From: Siphonodentalium dalli
Lineage: Eukaryota > Mollusca > Scaphopoda > Gadilida > Siphonodentaliidae
Assembly: GCA_032622095.1 (NCBI GenBank)
Contig: CP136066.1
Location: 191,882,816-191,946,815, forward strand
Direction of reading: 5' to 3'
DNA length: 64,000 bases
Shown: positions 1 to 11,345 of the stretch, in pieces
Numbering within the stretch: position 1 is the first letter of the stretch
Layout: every line of letters begins with the position of its first letter
Translations under genes and position numbers: made by a program
The notes under the pieces: generated by a model
Told to the model about the DNA's origin: nothing
Database searches by the model: none
What the model saw: the letters and a program-made list of their open reading frames with translations, nothing else

Positions 1-105
1 TTACATTCCATATTTAGAATGTTTTATTTCGTTCCGCAAGGTAGTATGTAGATTACAGAAAACATACACTTTGTAGTGCTGTGCATAAATTGGAAAATAA
101 AGCTT

Positions 106-242
106 TGGTGAACATGTAGTTTGTATTGTACTGTTCTTGATGGTCATGAGAGGAGGTTGCACGTCGGCCAATTTGTGTTGCCGACGTGCAACCTCCTCTC
201 ATGACCATCAAGAACAGAACAATACAAACTACATGTTCACCA
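106..242. repeat. Near-perfect palindrome, 63-bp arms
   Basis: Left arm 106-168 and right arm 180-242 are reverse complements with one visible mismatch around an 11-bp spacer. The arms contain atggtcatgagaggagg and its complement. The left flank (ggaaaataaagcttt) and part of the arm resemble bases near 50,035-50,280, so this looks like a dispersed foldback or MITE. No coding content; open frames here are by-products of the symmetry. Confidence 0.9.
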
Positions 243-560
243 TTTGATTTGGGTTGGCCTCTGCAGATTACGACAACGTTATACTGTTCGCAATATCTAT
301 CCCACTCAACTATTGTTTTCATTTTCGCATTATCTAAACAAAATGTGACGTCACAAATTCAGATCAGCATATGTATTACTGACAAATAACCCTTAATCTA
401 TACTAATACAACTCAATTGTGTTTGTTTGTTTGTTTGTCGGGTTATGGGCAACCAAACGGCTGGACTCTCGGAACTGAACATATATTCACAGTGGTTAGT
501 TGACCCGTGGAGTGTCATGGAATAGGTGCCGTTTACCCCCGTAGCACATACCCATAATGG
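243..560. other. Intergenic stretch
   Basis: Nothing gene-like is visible. It contains a short (gttt)n run near 420-437. The right part (near 500-560) leads directly into the tandem array that follows. Confidence 0.5.
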
Positions 561-1632
561 TTGGACCCTTACCGATTTCACTGGCTGGTTTGTTACTATG
601 CCAAATACTATTACGAGTTCACTGAGCATACTATATACCGGTTTTGTAAGTATGCCATGCACTATTATGAGTTCACACTGAGCATACTAATTACCGGTTT
701 TGTTACTATGCCATGTACTATAATGAGTTCACTGAGTATACTATATACCGGTTTTGTTACTATGCCATGTACTATTATGAGTTCACACTGAGCATGCTAT
801 ATACCGGTTTTGTTACTATGCCATGTACTATTATGAGTATTATGAGTTCACACTGAGCATACTATATACCGGTTTTGTTACTATGCCATGTACTTTAATG
901 AGTTCACACTGAACATACTATATACCGGTTTTGTTACTATGCCATGTACTATTATGAGTTCACACTGAGCATACTATATACCGATTGTGTCACTATGCCA
1001 ATTACTATGATGAGTTCACTGAGAATACTATATACCGATTTTGTCACTATACCATGTACTATTATGAGTATTATGAGTTCACACTGAGCATACTATATAC
1101 CGGTTTTGTCACTATGCCATTTACTATGATGAGTTCACTGAGAATACTATATACCGGTTTTGCTACTATGCCATATACTAGTACGAGTTCACTGAGCATA
1201 CTATATACCGGTTTTGTCACTATGCTATGTACTATTACGAGTTCACTGAGCATACTATATACCGGTTTTGATACTATGTCATATACTATTATGAGTTCAC
1301 TGAGCATACTACATACCGGTTTTGTCACTATGGCATATACTATTACGAGTTCACTGAGCATACTATATACCGGTTTTGTTACTATGCCATGTATTATTAC
1401 GAGTTCACTGAACACACTATATACCGGTTTTGTCACTATGGCATATACTACTACGAGTTCACTGAGCATACTATATACCGGTTTTGTTACTATGCCATGC
1501 ACTATTATGAGTTCACACTGAGCATACTATATACCGGTTTTGTCACTATGCCATGTAATATTATGAGTATTATGAGTTCACACTGAGCATACTATAAATC
1601 GGTTTTGTCAGTATGCTATGTACTGAAAAATA
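561..1632. repeat. 54-bp minisatellite array, about 19 copies
   Basis: The unit reads roughly ctatataccggttttgtnac, then tatgccatgtactattatga, then gttcactgagcata. Most spacing is 54 bp; variant units carry a short internal duplication (tatgagtat) or an extra 'aca'. The period is a multiple of three, so several frames stay open on both strands. Those frames give a repeating LYTGFVTMPCTIMSSLSI-type product that I read as non-coding. The first unit (near 561) and the last (near 1,600) are more diverged, as expected at array edges. Confidence 0.95.
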
Positions 1633-1799
1633 CACCAAGCTTCTCCATCTAGTATAAGTATGTAGCGGGAGCTCCCCCCGCGCCACGAAATATAATGGTT
1701 AAATTAAGTAAAATACTCCCCGCCCCTCTCTGCAACATACAACTATCTCAATTTCATGGGTGAGGGTGGACCCAGGGGTCCGAATCGGCATCTCTGGTT

Positions 1800-1990
1800 T
1801 AGACTAGGTTTTATTCTAGACCAGGTTTAACTCCAGTTTAAACTAGGTTTAAGTAGGGTTTAAACTTGGTTTTACAGTAGTTAAACCAGGTTTATGGGAG
1901 TAAAACTGGGTTTTAGCGTACTTAAACCAAGTTTTGTGATAAACTCAGTTTAAGTTGAAACTAGGTTTTATTAACGTGATAAAGTTATGG
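1800..1990. repeat. Subterminal 'aaactaggttta' repeats
   Basis: Many degenerate copies of gtttaaactaggttta lie just inside the left end of the foldback element. A shorter set in the opposite orientation lies at 4,160-4,215. They are candidate subterminal binding repeats of a DNA transposon. Confidence 0.7.
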
Positions 1991-2519
1991 TAATATTACT
2001 AATTGTTTGTGGTAAATTGGCTATATAATCATCAGTATAAGCTTAGGTATATATGATTTATACGTACCATACGTCTCGCCTCGAACATACACCTTTAAAT
2101 ATACTTTGAAAAAAATTCAAAGTTAAACCACCCTACCCCAGGTTTGACTAAAACCTAGTTTTTTGGGTTTAATTATTCGGCCGATATTTTTCGCCCAATA
2201 TTGATGTTGTTCTTCGTGAAAATGGGAGTGTTTATTTTGAATTGGGGGAGGCGTTTATGCGCGGGCGTTTGTCACTCAATGTAGATGCAGGAGAGTCTTA
2301 GTGGAATTCGGGGAGGCGATGTCGGTACTTATGAGATAAATTCTAACAAAATATGTGCCAGTGTGATGGATGATTTCTTGCTATATATGTCTTTTTGCAA
2401 TTCGCTCGTTCGGATGTCGATTTGGCGGCTGAGAGCATGGCGGGATCGGACTGATCAGATTGACACGTTAGACACGAACATGACTTTTGAAACTGATTCC
2501 TTATTCACAAAAAGGTCTC

Positions 2520-3060
2520 TTTCGGTCAATTTGACGCATGGGTTGGTGGCCCGCCCAAATACCTATCATAGACATCACAGCCTTCACCCGGGGGAGGGTA
2601 ACGGCCACCCTGAGGGGGTGGAGTATGGACTATTTTGGAGAACTGTAAGGATTTCAGCCAATTTGATAGTATGGGTGGGTGGCTCGCCCCAAATAACCCA
2701 TAGAAACACCCCACCCCTCACATCCGGGGGGTACCACCGATGGGGTGAACGTGGGATATGGACCATTTTCGAGACTGGTAAGGATTTCGGCCAATTGACG
2801 GCATGGATGGATGGCCCGCTCAAATGTCCCATAGAAACAGCCCACCCCTGAACGCTGGGGGAAAATGGGGTATGGACCATTTTCGAGAACGGTAAGGATT
2901 TCGGTCAATTTGACGTCAGCAGTGTGGGTAGCCCGCTCCAACTACCCCCTAGAAACACCCTCACCCGGAGGTACCACCCCGAGGGGGTGAAATGGGGTAT
3001 GGACCATTTTCGAGAACGGTGGGTGGCACATCCCAAATGCCCCCCATAGAAACACCCTAC
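2520..3060 (+). repeat. Forward-oriented minisatellite, about 115-128 bp unit
   Basis: Units contain ttttcgagaacggtaaggat, a 'gggtgg-ccgccc-aaatacccc' block and a G/C-rich 'cacccc...gggggt' block. The motif recurs near 2,636, 2,764, 2,879 and 3,006. GC content is far above the surroundings. Open frames across it are a repeat artefact. Confidence 0.9.
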
Positions 3061-3065
3061 CCCCA

Positions 3066-3885
3066 GTCGGACCCCATTTTCACCCGCGGTAAGGGTGGGG
3101 GTGTTTCTATGACTATATTTGAGGGCGGGCCGCCCACCAATGACGTCATATTGGCCGAAATACTTACCGTTCTCGATAACGGTCCATACCCCATTCTATG
3201 GGGTATTTGGGGCGGGCCACCTACACATGCCGTAATATTGACCAACAGAGGCATGTTTTTGCGAATAATGAATAAAATGCTCCATACCCCATTTTCACCC
3301 CAGCAGGGTGGTACCCTCCAGGGATGAGGGTAGGGTATATGGGATATTTGGAGCGGGCCACACACCCCTGTCTTCAAATTGGCCGAAATCCTTACCGTTC
3401 TCGAACATGGTTCATATCCCATCTTCACCCCTCGGGTGGTAACCCACCCCACCCCGCCCGGATGTGAGGGGTGGGGTGTTTATATGCGTTATTTGAGGTA
3501 CCCTTCCCCGGGGGTGAGGGTTGGGGTGTTTCTATTCGGTATTTGGGCGTACCCAATTTCCACCTCCTCTGGTGGGACCTCTCCCCCCGGTGAGGGGTGG
3601 GTAGGGGTGGTTATATGGTGTATTTTGATCGTGCCACCCACTCCTGCTGCCAAATTATTAGCCTAAATCCTTACCGTCCATACCCCTGTTATCCCGGGGT
3701 GAGGGGTGATGTTTCTATCTGGTATTATGGGCGAGCCACCCATTCATGCCGTCAAATTCGCCGAAATCAGTCCCGTTCTCAAAAATGGTCCATGCCCCAT
3801 TTTCACCCGTCCGGATGGTACCCCCGGGCGGTGGTGTTTCTATGGGGTATTTGTGGCGGGCCCCCACCCATGCCCTCAAGAGATA
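3066..3885 (-). repeat. Inverted minisatellite, same unit family
   Basis: The same unit is present in reverse orientation (ggccgaaatacttaccgttc near 3,153; similar copies near 3,381, 3,669 and 3,765). With the forward array it makes a long imperfect inverted repeat. Units are more variable here, with internal deletions. Confidence 0.9.
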
Positions 3886-4468
3886 TTTTTGAGTTCCAAA
3901 AGTCACGTTCGTCCATGATATTAGATAATATCTAACCGTTATACAACAGACCGTGCATTCGTCGTGATTTCTCAAAGCGCACGGGTTATTCCCCTGATTA
4001 GGAGATTATATAGCGACAACAGGTCGCGTGACCGGACAATGAATTGACAAGAAGCGATAATAAACATACAGACCACGCCCCCTATTCTTGCAATTGGACA
4101 AGTGAGTCCACAGGTAACGCAATCGACCAAATATATGTCGTCCCAGCGGTGGAGAAAAACTTGGTTTTACTACTAAAACCCAGTTTAAACTGATAGTTTA
4201 AACTAGGTCTAAACTGGAGATGCCGATTCGGACCGTAGAGTTTATTTACATTATGAATCTTGGCTTTCTCAGATACCCAAATGTACGAGATACCTAATTT
4301 AGACACAGAATGACTATTAGGGCTCCATGCATTCTTTCCACAAACCCTTGTTTACGGTATGTAATTAATCATATTCAACCAACGAAATAAAGCCCATGTG
4401 AATATTATGTGATGGTAATACCCGCAATAACATGTATGTATCTATGAACTGATCTTCCAAAATTTGTT

Positions 4469-4952
4469 TTAACCCTTTCAGTGCCAGGGGCCGATCTCAT
4501 CGGCCCTAATTTACGGTCTGTAAAATCGGCCCTAAAAAAATTAAAAAATTAAAAAAGAAAATTAAGTTTTTTGTTTTAGAATGTTTTTTTTTTTTTTTGG
4601 TTGAATTTTTTTGGGGTATGCTTAAGCATGCTATAACGAATTTAAAAACAAACTGGATAAAACCTTAGGGGCATGTTATAACTCAAAACTATCACCAAGT
4701 ATTCATAGTAATAATTTTGATGCCCATGAAAAACGTGAGATTCCCTGGCACTAAACCTACAAAATAAGTCTGTAATAATTAAAATTGTAAAAAATTGTAA
4801 AAAATTAATAACAAATGATGAAAAATTGTTAGGCCAATGCATTCTCTTATATATGCGAGGCGACCTATTGTCGACTCGCATATATAAGAGAATGCATTGG
4901 CACAGGGTATATGGGTTGATACAAAAATCGGACCTGGCACTCAAAGGGTTAA
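4469..4952. mobile_element. TTAA-flanked MITE (piggyBac-like ends)
   Basis: The element is bounded by TTAA at 4,469-4,472 and 4,949-4,952. Its terminal inverted repeats are CCCTTTCAGTGCCAGG and CCTGGCACTCAAAGGG, with one difference. TTAA target duplication plus CCC.../...GGG ends are the hallmark of piggyBac-type transposition (established knowledge). There is no transposase ORF. The interior is A/T-rich and carries the recurring hairpin near its right end. Confidence 0.8.
4833..4901. repeat. Recurrent 69-nt hairpin module, copy 1
   Basis: An almost perfect stem: gccaatgcattctcttatat, then atgcgag, a short loop, then the complement. The same module recurs at 16.5, 23.3, 29.3, 34.05, 34.35, 36.06, 48.7 and 59.6 kb. 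It is usually followed by 'cacaggg'. Confidence 0.9.
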
Positions 4953-6423
4953 AGCCACATGTACCCTTATGTGCGTGTTTTAAGCCGTGGTTCGTTAATT
5001 ACGCCAGTGTATGGTCATGTTATCCTTAATATTTATCCAAGTTCAGAAATCAGACTTGTGAAGTTTTCTCTATCAAATGTAAATGTTCTCAAATCTCAAA
5101 CATAAAGCAAAGTCTTTCAGATCAATTAGAGTTTAGAATCCAGTAGATTTGAACACCACATGAAAACAGTGTAATAGTTGCAGCGGAGAAAGTCATCTAA
5201 AATTATGGAAGCTAACATGTATTCCTATAAGGAACGTTTATTGATGGAATACAGCAATGGAACTGTATTTATTTCACTGATATAATTTAACCATTCGAAA
5301 TTCTAAAGTAAATTTGACCCAATTCCGAGGCAAGAGTTTTTGATACGTTGCTAAGATAACAAAGTCACGAGGTGGCAGGTCACCGTGCGCATATTCCGTT
5401 TCTTAAAATATAATATAAATAGGATATTTATATGCGCGTATTCCTCCCATTTGAGGCGACACATTCATTCGTCATCGCGATAACAAAGGTGGTGGAGGAC
5501 TTTAGCGACGCGCTGATAACATAAGTGCAAGGATACACGAGAAGAGAAAATGCCTGGCAAGAGCTCGACGTAATAACAGGATCGTCTGGTAAATTTTTGG
5601 TCCAAATCCATTCCAAGCTTGTGAGGTCACTTTGCCCACTATTTACCCCCCCCCCCCCGATAAAAAAAAAAAATTCACATACTGGAATTATAGAATGAAA
5701 TTCAATTAAAAGTAATTGCTAGGATAAGTTAGGATGTCCGTGCACCATTCCACTTGACATACTATATTTGACAATTAAATGTGTTTGAACAATTCTGATT
5801 AAAATGTCCATATACATTGTATTTGTAACCTGCCTGTAAATGATGCACTCAAACAATTATCTACACAATCCATCTACAATTATTTTCCAAGAATTGGGAC
5901 AAAAATGAATTTCATTTTTAGAACATTCGAAATGTGTTTATTGGAATTGTGTCTTTTAAAACACTTCTACGTGAAATATGGACACCACATGATGTATATC
6001 CCATATATTTTCAGCAATAATAATTGAAATGTACCTTGAAATAGAGTTTCCTATAACTATTGATTGTGTGTTGTTGAAAGAGATATGGCATCTTTAAATT
6101 ATAATTACTCAGTCGAGGGATGGCATGTTACTACGAATCGGCGACTGCTTAAATTGGGGTAAGCACCAGTCTAATTTCCGGAAATAGGCGACAATTGTCT
6201 AAGTTTCTACTTCACGGATTTAAAAGTATATTTTAATTATACAATTCCTCAAAGTTGATATGGGGTGTATTATTTCCACTCAACAACTACATGTTGTATG
6301 GTAAAACTTTTAACTGTTGGAAATATGCACGTCCGTATACAGACCACAGCTGTCGCTTTTATGTTAATCTGACGATTTGATGAAGGGATTTGGTGGGTTG
6401 ATCTAATATAATTATTTACTCAC
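4953..6423. other. Intergenic or intronic stretch with one dispersed repeat
   Basis: No exon with splice sites was recognised. About 5,560-5,770 ('gggcaaagtgacctcacaag', 'tagaatgaaattcaattaaa') is related in inverse orientation to 27,480-27,690. A C-tract followed by an A-tract lies at 5,648-5,672. Any 3' exon of the Ly6-like gene should lie here or further left, but I could not identify one. Confidence 0.5.
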
Positions 6424-6576
6424 ATATAGTTTTTACAATTATCTTCATACATGATTTACAATCAGTCGAGATCTTCCCCGCTGCTGTCAGTGCTACTTTC
6501 CCTTCGACGGTTAGCTCTTCGTCACAGTAATCATCCGTCCCATGGGAGCAGTCATAACAACTGATAGCCGCACTAC
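6424..6576 (-). CDS. Internal exon of a Ly6/three-finger-like secreted protein (copy C)
   Basis: Read on the minus strand, an acceptor (ttcgtgcag) precedes a 153-nt open exon, entered in phase 1. The exon runs into a consensus donor, T|GTGAGTAAA. The product begins GSAAISCYDCSHGTDDYCDE and later has STDCKSCMKI. The cysteine spacing is C-x2-C-x7-C-x21-C-x2-C, and a sixth Cys follows if the T|GT codon is read on. CYxC near the N-terminus and CxxCxK later are typical of Ly6/QVR-type three-finger domains (family knowledge). These are usually secreted or GPI-anchored, with the first exon encoding a signal peptide. The exons at 28,990 and 59,372 share length, phase and pattern. Exons 1 and 3 of this copy were not found. 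Reading through the donor gives Cys-Glu-stop, an alternative C-terminus. Confidence 0.72.
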
Positions 6577-6948
6577 CTGCACGAAGCAATATAAATTATT
6601 ATACCTCATATTAAAAGCCTATGTTAATTTCCCATAGGGTGTGATTTTACAATTTGCAATGTTTCCCGCCATGAAACATTGCCGGTCACCATTTTTTGCA
6701 ATGTTTACCGCTCCGACCGAAAGAGCCCGAACATGTTCACGGAAGAAACCGAACGAAATTTGATGACGTATTTTGACCGTGACATTCAAACCGGAAACCC
6801 CCAAATCGTCACGATTCAGACGACTTCTGCATTCTTCAAAGTAAACATCATGGATGTCGGTGTCAAATCGAAGCGATTCGCGGATGTTTCACACGATGAT
6901 ATTTCGAAACTTATTTAAATTTTCAGAACTGCTGACATGGTTATTCGG

Positions 6949-7061
6949 TATAATAAAAACAATGGTGACCTGGCTCGAGGGCAACATTGCGGATAGTCTC
7001 CCCGAGGAACCAATGTCTCCCGAGGCGTTGCACTCGAGTCAGGTCACCATTTTTATATTGG
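6949..7061. repeat. Foldback repeat
   Basis: Arms (ataaaaacaatggtgacctg and the matching caggtcaccatttttatatt) flank about 40 bp containing a smaller 'ctccccgagg' symmetry. Related half-arms (gccggtcaccattttttgca) sit at about 6,640-6,720, so the element probably extends leftwards in a rearranged form. Confidence 0.75.
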
Positions 7062-7144
7062 AGTATATGTGTTTCGGATGTCACAAGTCAGGTACGTTGT
7101 GACATGTGGTTGGGTGCTTTACTCCCCCTTTCCCTATAGCCTTG

Positions 7145-7262
7145 GTCAAACGTTTTAACAGATGGAAATATCATGGCTGACACAACATCAATTGGAAATT
7201 TTAGACCAAACATAGGTTGCAATTTTTCTGATGGTTTGATTTAAAAGTCAGTATTTAGTGAG
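7145..7262. repeat. Dispersed repeat, 'cacaacatcaattggaaa' family
   Basis: Shares the 'tggctgacacaacat(c)a(a)ttggaaatttt' core and 'taggttgca(a)tt' with copies at 14,160-14,440, 18,770-19,330, 45,440-45,740 and 57,480-57,800. A non-autonomous element is likely. No coding frame. Confidence 0.6.
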
Positions 7263-7803
7263 TAAAACACCATTATAATCAGTAAATATACCTAAAATAT
7301 TATGTTGCGATATATGCATAAACGTATATACGAGAGAGCTAGAGAGGTGACTTTTTCCTGGGACAAAACTAGGGATAATTGGCACAATTTAGGGAGAGGA
7401 TATCTCCCAAGTCGTCCTCTAGGCTGAAACAAGAACATAACCACAACCACATATTCCGTAAGCACCCCGCTCTTCGTGCAAACTATCGGCACCTGACATG
7501 CCATGTCCCGATAACACTATCCAGAAGGATTCCACATATAGCCCTACTTTGGACGGCATGTATAATCATAGCTCGAGATACATGAAGACTGATTATGAGG
7601 TATTCATGATCAGCCAGTGAAATCATTGTTTCGTTAATGGCTGTCGGGTTGCTGAAATAGATCAACAACGTGGTTCTATAATAATCTTCATATTGTTAAT
7701 AAATCCATATCACCTCAGTTGACACAGAAACAATTCCCACACGATTGATAGAAACATAACAGCTTCATATAGTTCAAAGTCCTGAAGAACTCTATATTTT
7801 GCC
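7263..7803. other. Intergenic stretch
   Basis: No supported feature. Short open frames lack splice or composition support. Confidence 0.4.
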
Positions 7804-8073
7804 AACGTACACAAACCTTGAAATAGGGTGTCTGTCATTTGCAGAATGAAGTTCCCAGAGGGTGAATTTAGTGAGGCTACCACGCATAGTGGGCTAGCAT
7901 CACCAAATTCACCCTCTGGGGACCTCATTCTGCTGAGGTGTAAGCAGAATGAGGTCCCCAGAGGGTGAATTTGGTGATGCTAGCCCGCTATGCGGGATAG
8001 CATCACTAAATTCACACTCTGTGGACCTCATTCTGTAAATGACAGACACACTATTTCAAGGCTTGAACGTACG
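7804..8073. mobile_element. Nested palindromic MITE
   Basis: The outer arms (acgtac...ccttgaaatagggtgtctg / acacactatttcaagg...acgtacg) enclose two inverted copies of a 'gaatgaggtccccagaggg' - 'tgaatttggtgatgctagcc' module, each itself a palindrome. The central join is gctgaggtgtaagc. Relatives of the module occur at 15,386-15,469 and near 15,670-15,705. Confidence 0.85.
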
Positions 8074-8618
8074 GGACCCCGGTGGCCTGTCATCCCAAAA
8101 TTTACTGTAGCACTCTCACAAAAATGGTTTGGGGACTAGATTTTGGAGCGAGAGAGATACTGTATGGGGCGGACTAGATTTTAGTGATAATATATATTTT
8201 TTAAATACGCAAGTGTTTTAAATAGGGCTGGCTAAAATGATACCACAAGTATAGAAGTATAAATACAGTGATTAAGATTAAGACTGCAGGGTACGGTTTT
8301 CCAAGAGTCAAGAAGGCCATGTATGGTGACTGCGTGAGGGAATCAACATCATATTGATGGCACTTTCTCCCGACCCAAATGCAGGCATGGTACTACTGCG
8401 ATTTGGTTGCAAAGATTCGTGCAAATATTCGCCGCAGACCTGCCGTGGTGTATCGGTGTATGACATGTAAGGATAGCTGCGAGAACAGAATATTCAATTT
8501 TGACTTAACATTTAAGAAATCCAATAAGCTCATTACAATTAACGAATTGGGACAAGATAAGAATTCTTTAGTTTTTTGACGAATAGCCGTCAATATATTA
8601 CTTAATGAACAAATTCCC
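8074..8618. other. Intergenic stretch
   Basis: No gene seen. Short open frames on both strands at 8,379-8,593 overlap each other and lack support. Confidence 0.4.
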
Positions 8619-8973
8619 TTATCCCCATGTGATGAACTCAGTCACATTTGTGTCGGAAAGTGTGAGAATCTTCGATTTGGTGGCCGTTTTGAACTCCATC
8701 TTAAAATTATTGTCAATATGAAGCGTCTGGTACGATATAATATCGTCAGTTGTATCTAATGTCACAAAATACGCCACACAAATAAGAAAACAATTCTCGG
8801 TATCGACATAGGTCGATAAATACTTGAACTGCCTTTCTATGGGAGTTATATGTCCCCGAAAGACGCATTGAAGTAATAAAAAAAATACAACTTTGAACAT
8901 CAACAAGTTCCCAGGTTGTGTACTGGTGGAATATGATCTCTACGGGCGTAGCTAAAGTAGACATTCTTGGCAT
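8619..8973 (-). CDS. Coding-like exon(s), unassigned beta-rich motif (copy 1)
   Basis: I do not recognise the family. On the minus strand about 95 codons are open (8,906-8,619), with a possible acceptor 'ggcag|TTCAAG' near 8,845. The product contains CFLICVAYFVTLDTTDDII, then LHIDNNFKMEF and LTLSDTNVTEF. That alternation of hydrophobic and polar residues suggests beta strands. The 28.2-kb copy aligns over this stretch (LQLWFAVDETKMIIYVD, then LVIDTYTFVKF). Just upstream, IIFHQYTTWEL matches IFHQYNPWKLF at 25.8 kb on the plus strand. Either a degenerate gene family or protein-coding debris of a transposon. Real coding status is uncertain. Confidence 0.35.
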
Positions 8974-9811
8974 GATCTACTTATCGACCAATCTGTTCCT
9001 TCCTTCCAAATTACTTAGACATTACTTAGATTCCAAATGAGTCAAACATTAACTCAGCACCCAAAAACAACACAACATAATCCGTCTGTATGACTCCAGT
9101 TCTGAATCAGACAGCTTCGAGATTCGAACCTTGTATCAAGAAAACTCCGACGAATATTAAAAACAGTTCTCTCTTCATATCCACTGCAAATACTTGTACT
9201 TCAATTCTGAGAATAGATTAGGCATGCACTCTCGACGAGTTAATGTTTCCAAGAATCCAAGTTTAACGGGCATGTGTTCTAGAAAGAACGTTCGCATAAA
9301 GTTGTATAGATATATCTCACTCTGCCATATATACTTCATTTATTCTCTATCAATGGAAATCGGGTGGCACTTGGTTTCCATGAATGGCAATAGAGAAGGT
9401 AAAGTATAGCTATTCATCGCGGATAAAACATATGCTATATAGTTTTGTTGCAATTGTTCACGACTTATGCCGTTTGTGTTGGTGACAACCTTATTAATGG
9501 ACAGTTCGTATGAAACTTTGTATTGCATACACCTATTATGTGATATAATGACTGTGTACTAGACGTTGGCATGCTTTAGTAGTTAGTTCAGTTAGTTTCA
9601 GAGTCCAACATTACATGTGTATAACGCGCTCTGTGTTCGGTTGAATGAGCCTGTTTGTGTGGAGAAAGGTTATTTCGTAACTTCTATTTGTGGTGCTCGT
9701 CTTTTAGGTATTTTGTGATTCCACAAATACACCGACTGTTCTCATGAGAATCATACCGTCCAAGTCTGTCATTTACTCTATATTTACTATCCGCGTTCAG
9801 ATTTATATAAT
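8974..9811. other. Intergenic stretch
   Basis: No supported feature. A short symmetry flanks 9,340-9,400 (tatcaatggaaatcgg ... catgaatggcaatag). Confidence 0.4.
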
Positions 9812-9812
9812 T

Positions 9813-10622
9813 TACTAGCAGGTGACCCGACTTCGTCCGGGCTTTGACCTTGAAATGACCATTTTGAAGGTCAAGATCAGGTCGGGGTAACGATTTGACC
9901 CGTCCAAAACACCCCTCGGACAAAAGTACCCCTAGGTAAAAAAAAATCGTCGAAATCCGACCGTTTTACCCGATTTGACCTTGAATTGACCATTTTGAAG
10001 GTCAAGGTCAGGTCGGGGTCACGATTTGACCCATTGAAAACACTGCCCCGACAAAAGTATCCCTAGGTATCAAATTTCGTCGAAATCCGTTAATTTTTTA
10101 ATTTAATTTTAGTTAATTCTGCCTTTTTAATCAAGAGAAATGATGGTACCCGTCCCGTGATGGTACCCGTCTCTAAAAGAGGTACGTTTGTGGGTACCCG
10201 TTTCAAGGTTAAGATCACCTCGGGCGGAAAAACTTACCCGATGAAAATCTCCCCCGTTCCTTGGAACCCCTAAGTACGAAGACAGACATAAGAATCACAC
10301 AACACGCTCATGTCTGGATACAGACACACTCACGTCTGGCCCCAGACATAAGAATCACAACACACGCATACGCCCTTTATCAACGACACTGCGGATAGGA
10401 ACGCTCTTTAACTATCAACGCGATTAAGCCCACAGTGCCAAGGACGGTCATTTTTGGTGACTGAGGTGGAGAAGGGGTACTCGGAGCTTCTCCAAAACGG
10501 CGTAAACACTGCCCGTGAATTTTTAACCTTAGATTGGAAGTTTGAGCTCAATCGGTCCAGCCGTTTTCCCGGCCATAGCTAACAGACAAACAGACAGAAG
10601 TCCCAAAATATATAATAGATTT
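9813..10622 (+). mobile_element. Dispersed retroelement-like repeat with tandem 'aaggtcaaggtcaggtcgg' blocks
   Basis: It starts actagcaggtgacccgactt and ends in 'cagacaaacagacagaagtc' plus an A/T-rich 'aaaatatataatagat' tail. The front half has two copies (about 120 bp) of 'gaccttgaa(a/t)tgaccatttt - gaaggtcaaggtcaggtcgg'. The 'ctcaatcggtccagccgttt' block before the tail is typical of widespread invertebrate short retroelements (general knowledge, not checked). No reverse transcriptase is present. Confidence 0.65.
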
Positions 10623-11225
10623 CCGCGACATGTGTATGCATAGTCAATTACGAAATAATGAAAAAAATCAATAAACAACCGCCCAATATGTCACGCATAA
10701 TTTCAATCGTTTTGCATACGTGTGACGAATATTTTGCGTATCAATTCCTGCATAATAAGGTTAAAAGAAAATTAAACTTTCGTTCTAATTCATTGCATGT
10801 ATGTGTTAACTACTAATATAATAGATAGCTTTTCTACCTATATAGATATTTTTTTCTTTTGACGAAAGCGTCTGAGAGATATTTAGATAAATGTCGTTGA
10901 TAAGATATTATTTTCTGCTAATTCGTCATCGAATTTTCCTTTCGATACCAATTCGGAGATTCATTTCGTGGAAATATTTTAATAGTAATACCCTGAGTCG
11001 TTATTTCGCTAAAATCCGGATTCAGAATCCGAAGCCGATTACGGGGGCGGGGCTAATTCCCGATTCTATGTCAGATTTTGAAATCCACGTGGTCTCCGAA
11101 ACTATGTTTCTCCCAGCGTCAAACATGGCTCATGTATTTGACACAAGTATCATTTGTATCTTATATTTATAAAGTTCATGTTTGTTGTGAAAGTCATGCT
11201 TTTCTTCTATGTGTATATACACGGA
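10623..11225. other. Intergenic stretch
   Basis: AT-rich. The part near 11,000-11,080 (gttatttcgctaaaatccgg, attcagaatccgaa) resembles 15,125-15,180 in inverse orientation. No gene recognised. Confidence 0.4.
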
Positions 11226-11253
11226 TATGGCATCCTATTAGGGCCACTTGCTA

Positions 11254-11345
11254 ATGGCGCTTTCGGCGCGCGCCGAAAGCGACAAAAAGTGCGCCATTAG
11301 TAACGCGCCGAAAGCGCCGAAAGCGACAAAACGTGCGCCATTAGC
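11254..11345. repeat. Left CpG-rich palindromic module
   Basis: Contains gcgctttcggcgcgcgccga and two 'gccgaaagcgacaaaa(a/c)gtgcgcc' copies. CpG-rich within an AT-rich setting. Confidence 0.85.

Larger units (their letters stand above)
1777..4234. mobile_element. 2.46-kb foldback element with inverted minisatellite arms
   Basis: The outer ends are inverted repeats: GGTCCGAATCGGCATCTC at 1,777 and its complement ending at 4,234. Both are followed inward by a gtttaaactaggttta-type repeat. Further in, acgaacatgacttttgaaac near 2,475 is matched in inverse by the stretch near 3,890-3,915. The core is two minisatellite arrays of opposite orientation. No transposase is visible, so it would be non-autonomous. 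The architecture resembles Foldback/Galileo elements of flies (family knowledge), but no homology is claimed. No clear target-site duplication was found. Related 'tttaaact' ends occur near 26,220-26,300 and 55,850-55,995. Confidence 0.6.

Noticed and set aside
561-1632. CRISPR-like appearance of a regular array
   Set aside because: Units are contiguous tandem repeats without unique spacers, and the genome is eukaryotic.
2285-2851. 188-codon plus-strand frame
   Set aside because: It runs into the GC-rich minisatellite of the foldback element, and overlapping frames are open on the other strand.
6290-6345. Possible third Ly6 exon after 'tttccaacag' on the minus strand
   Set aside because: The frame gives no CC-x-x-D-x-C-N ending and stops within about 15 codons.
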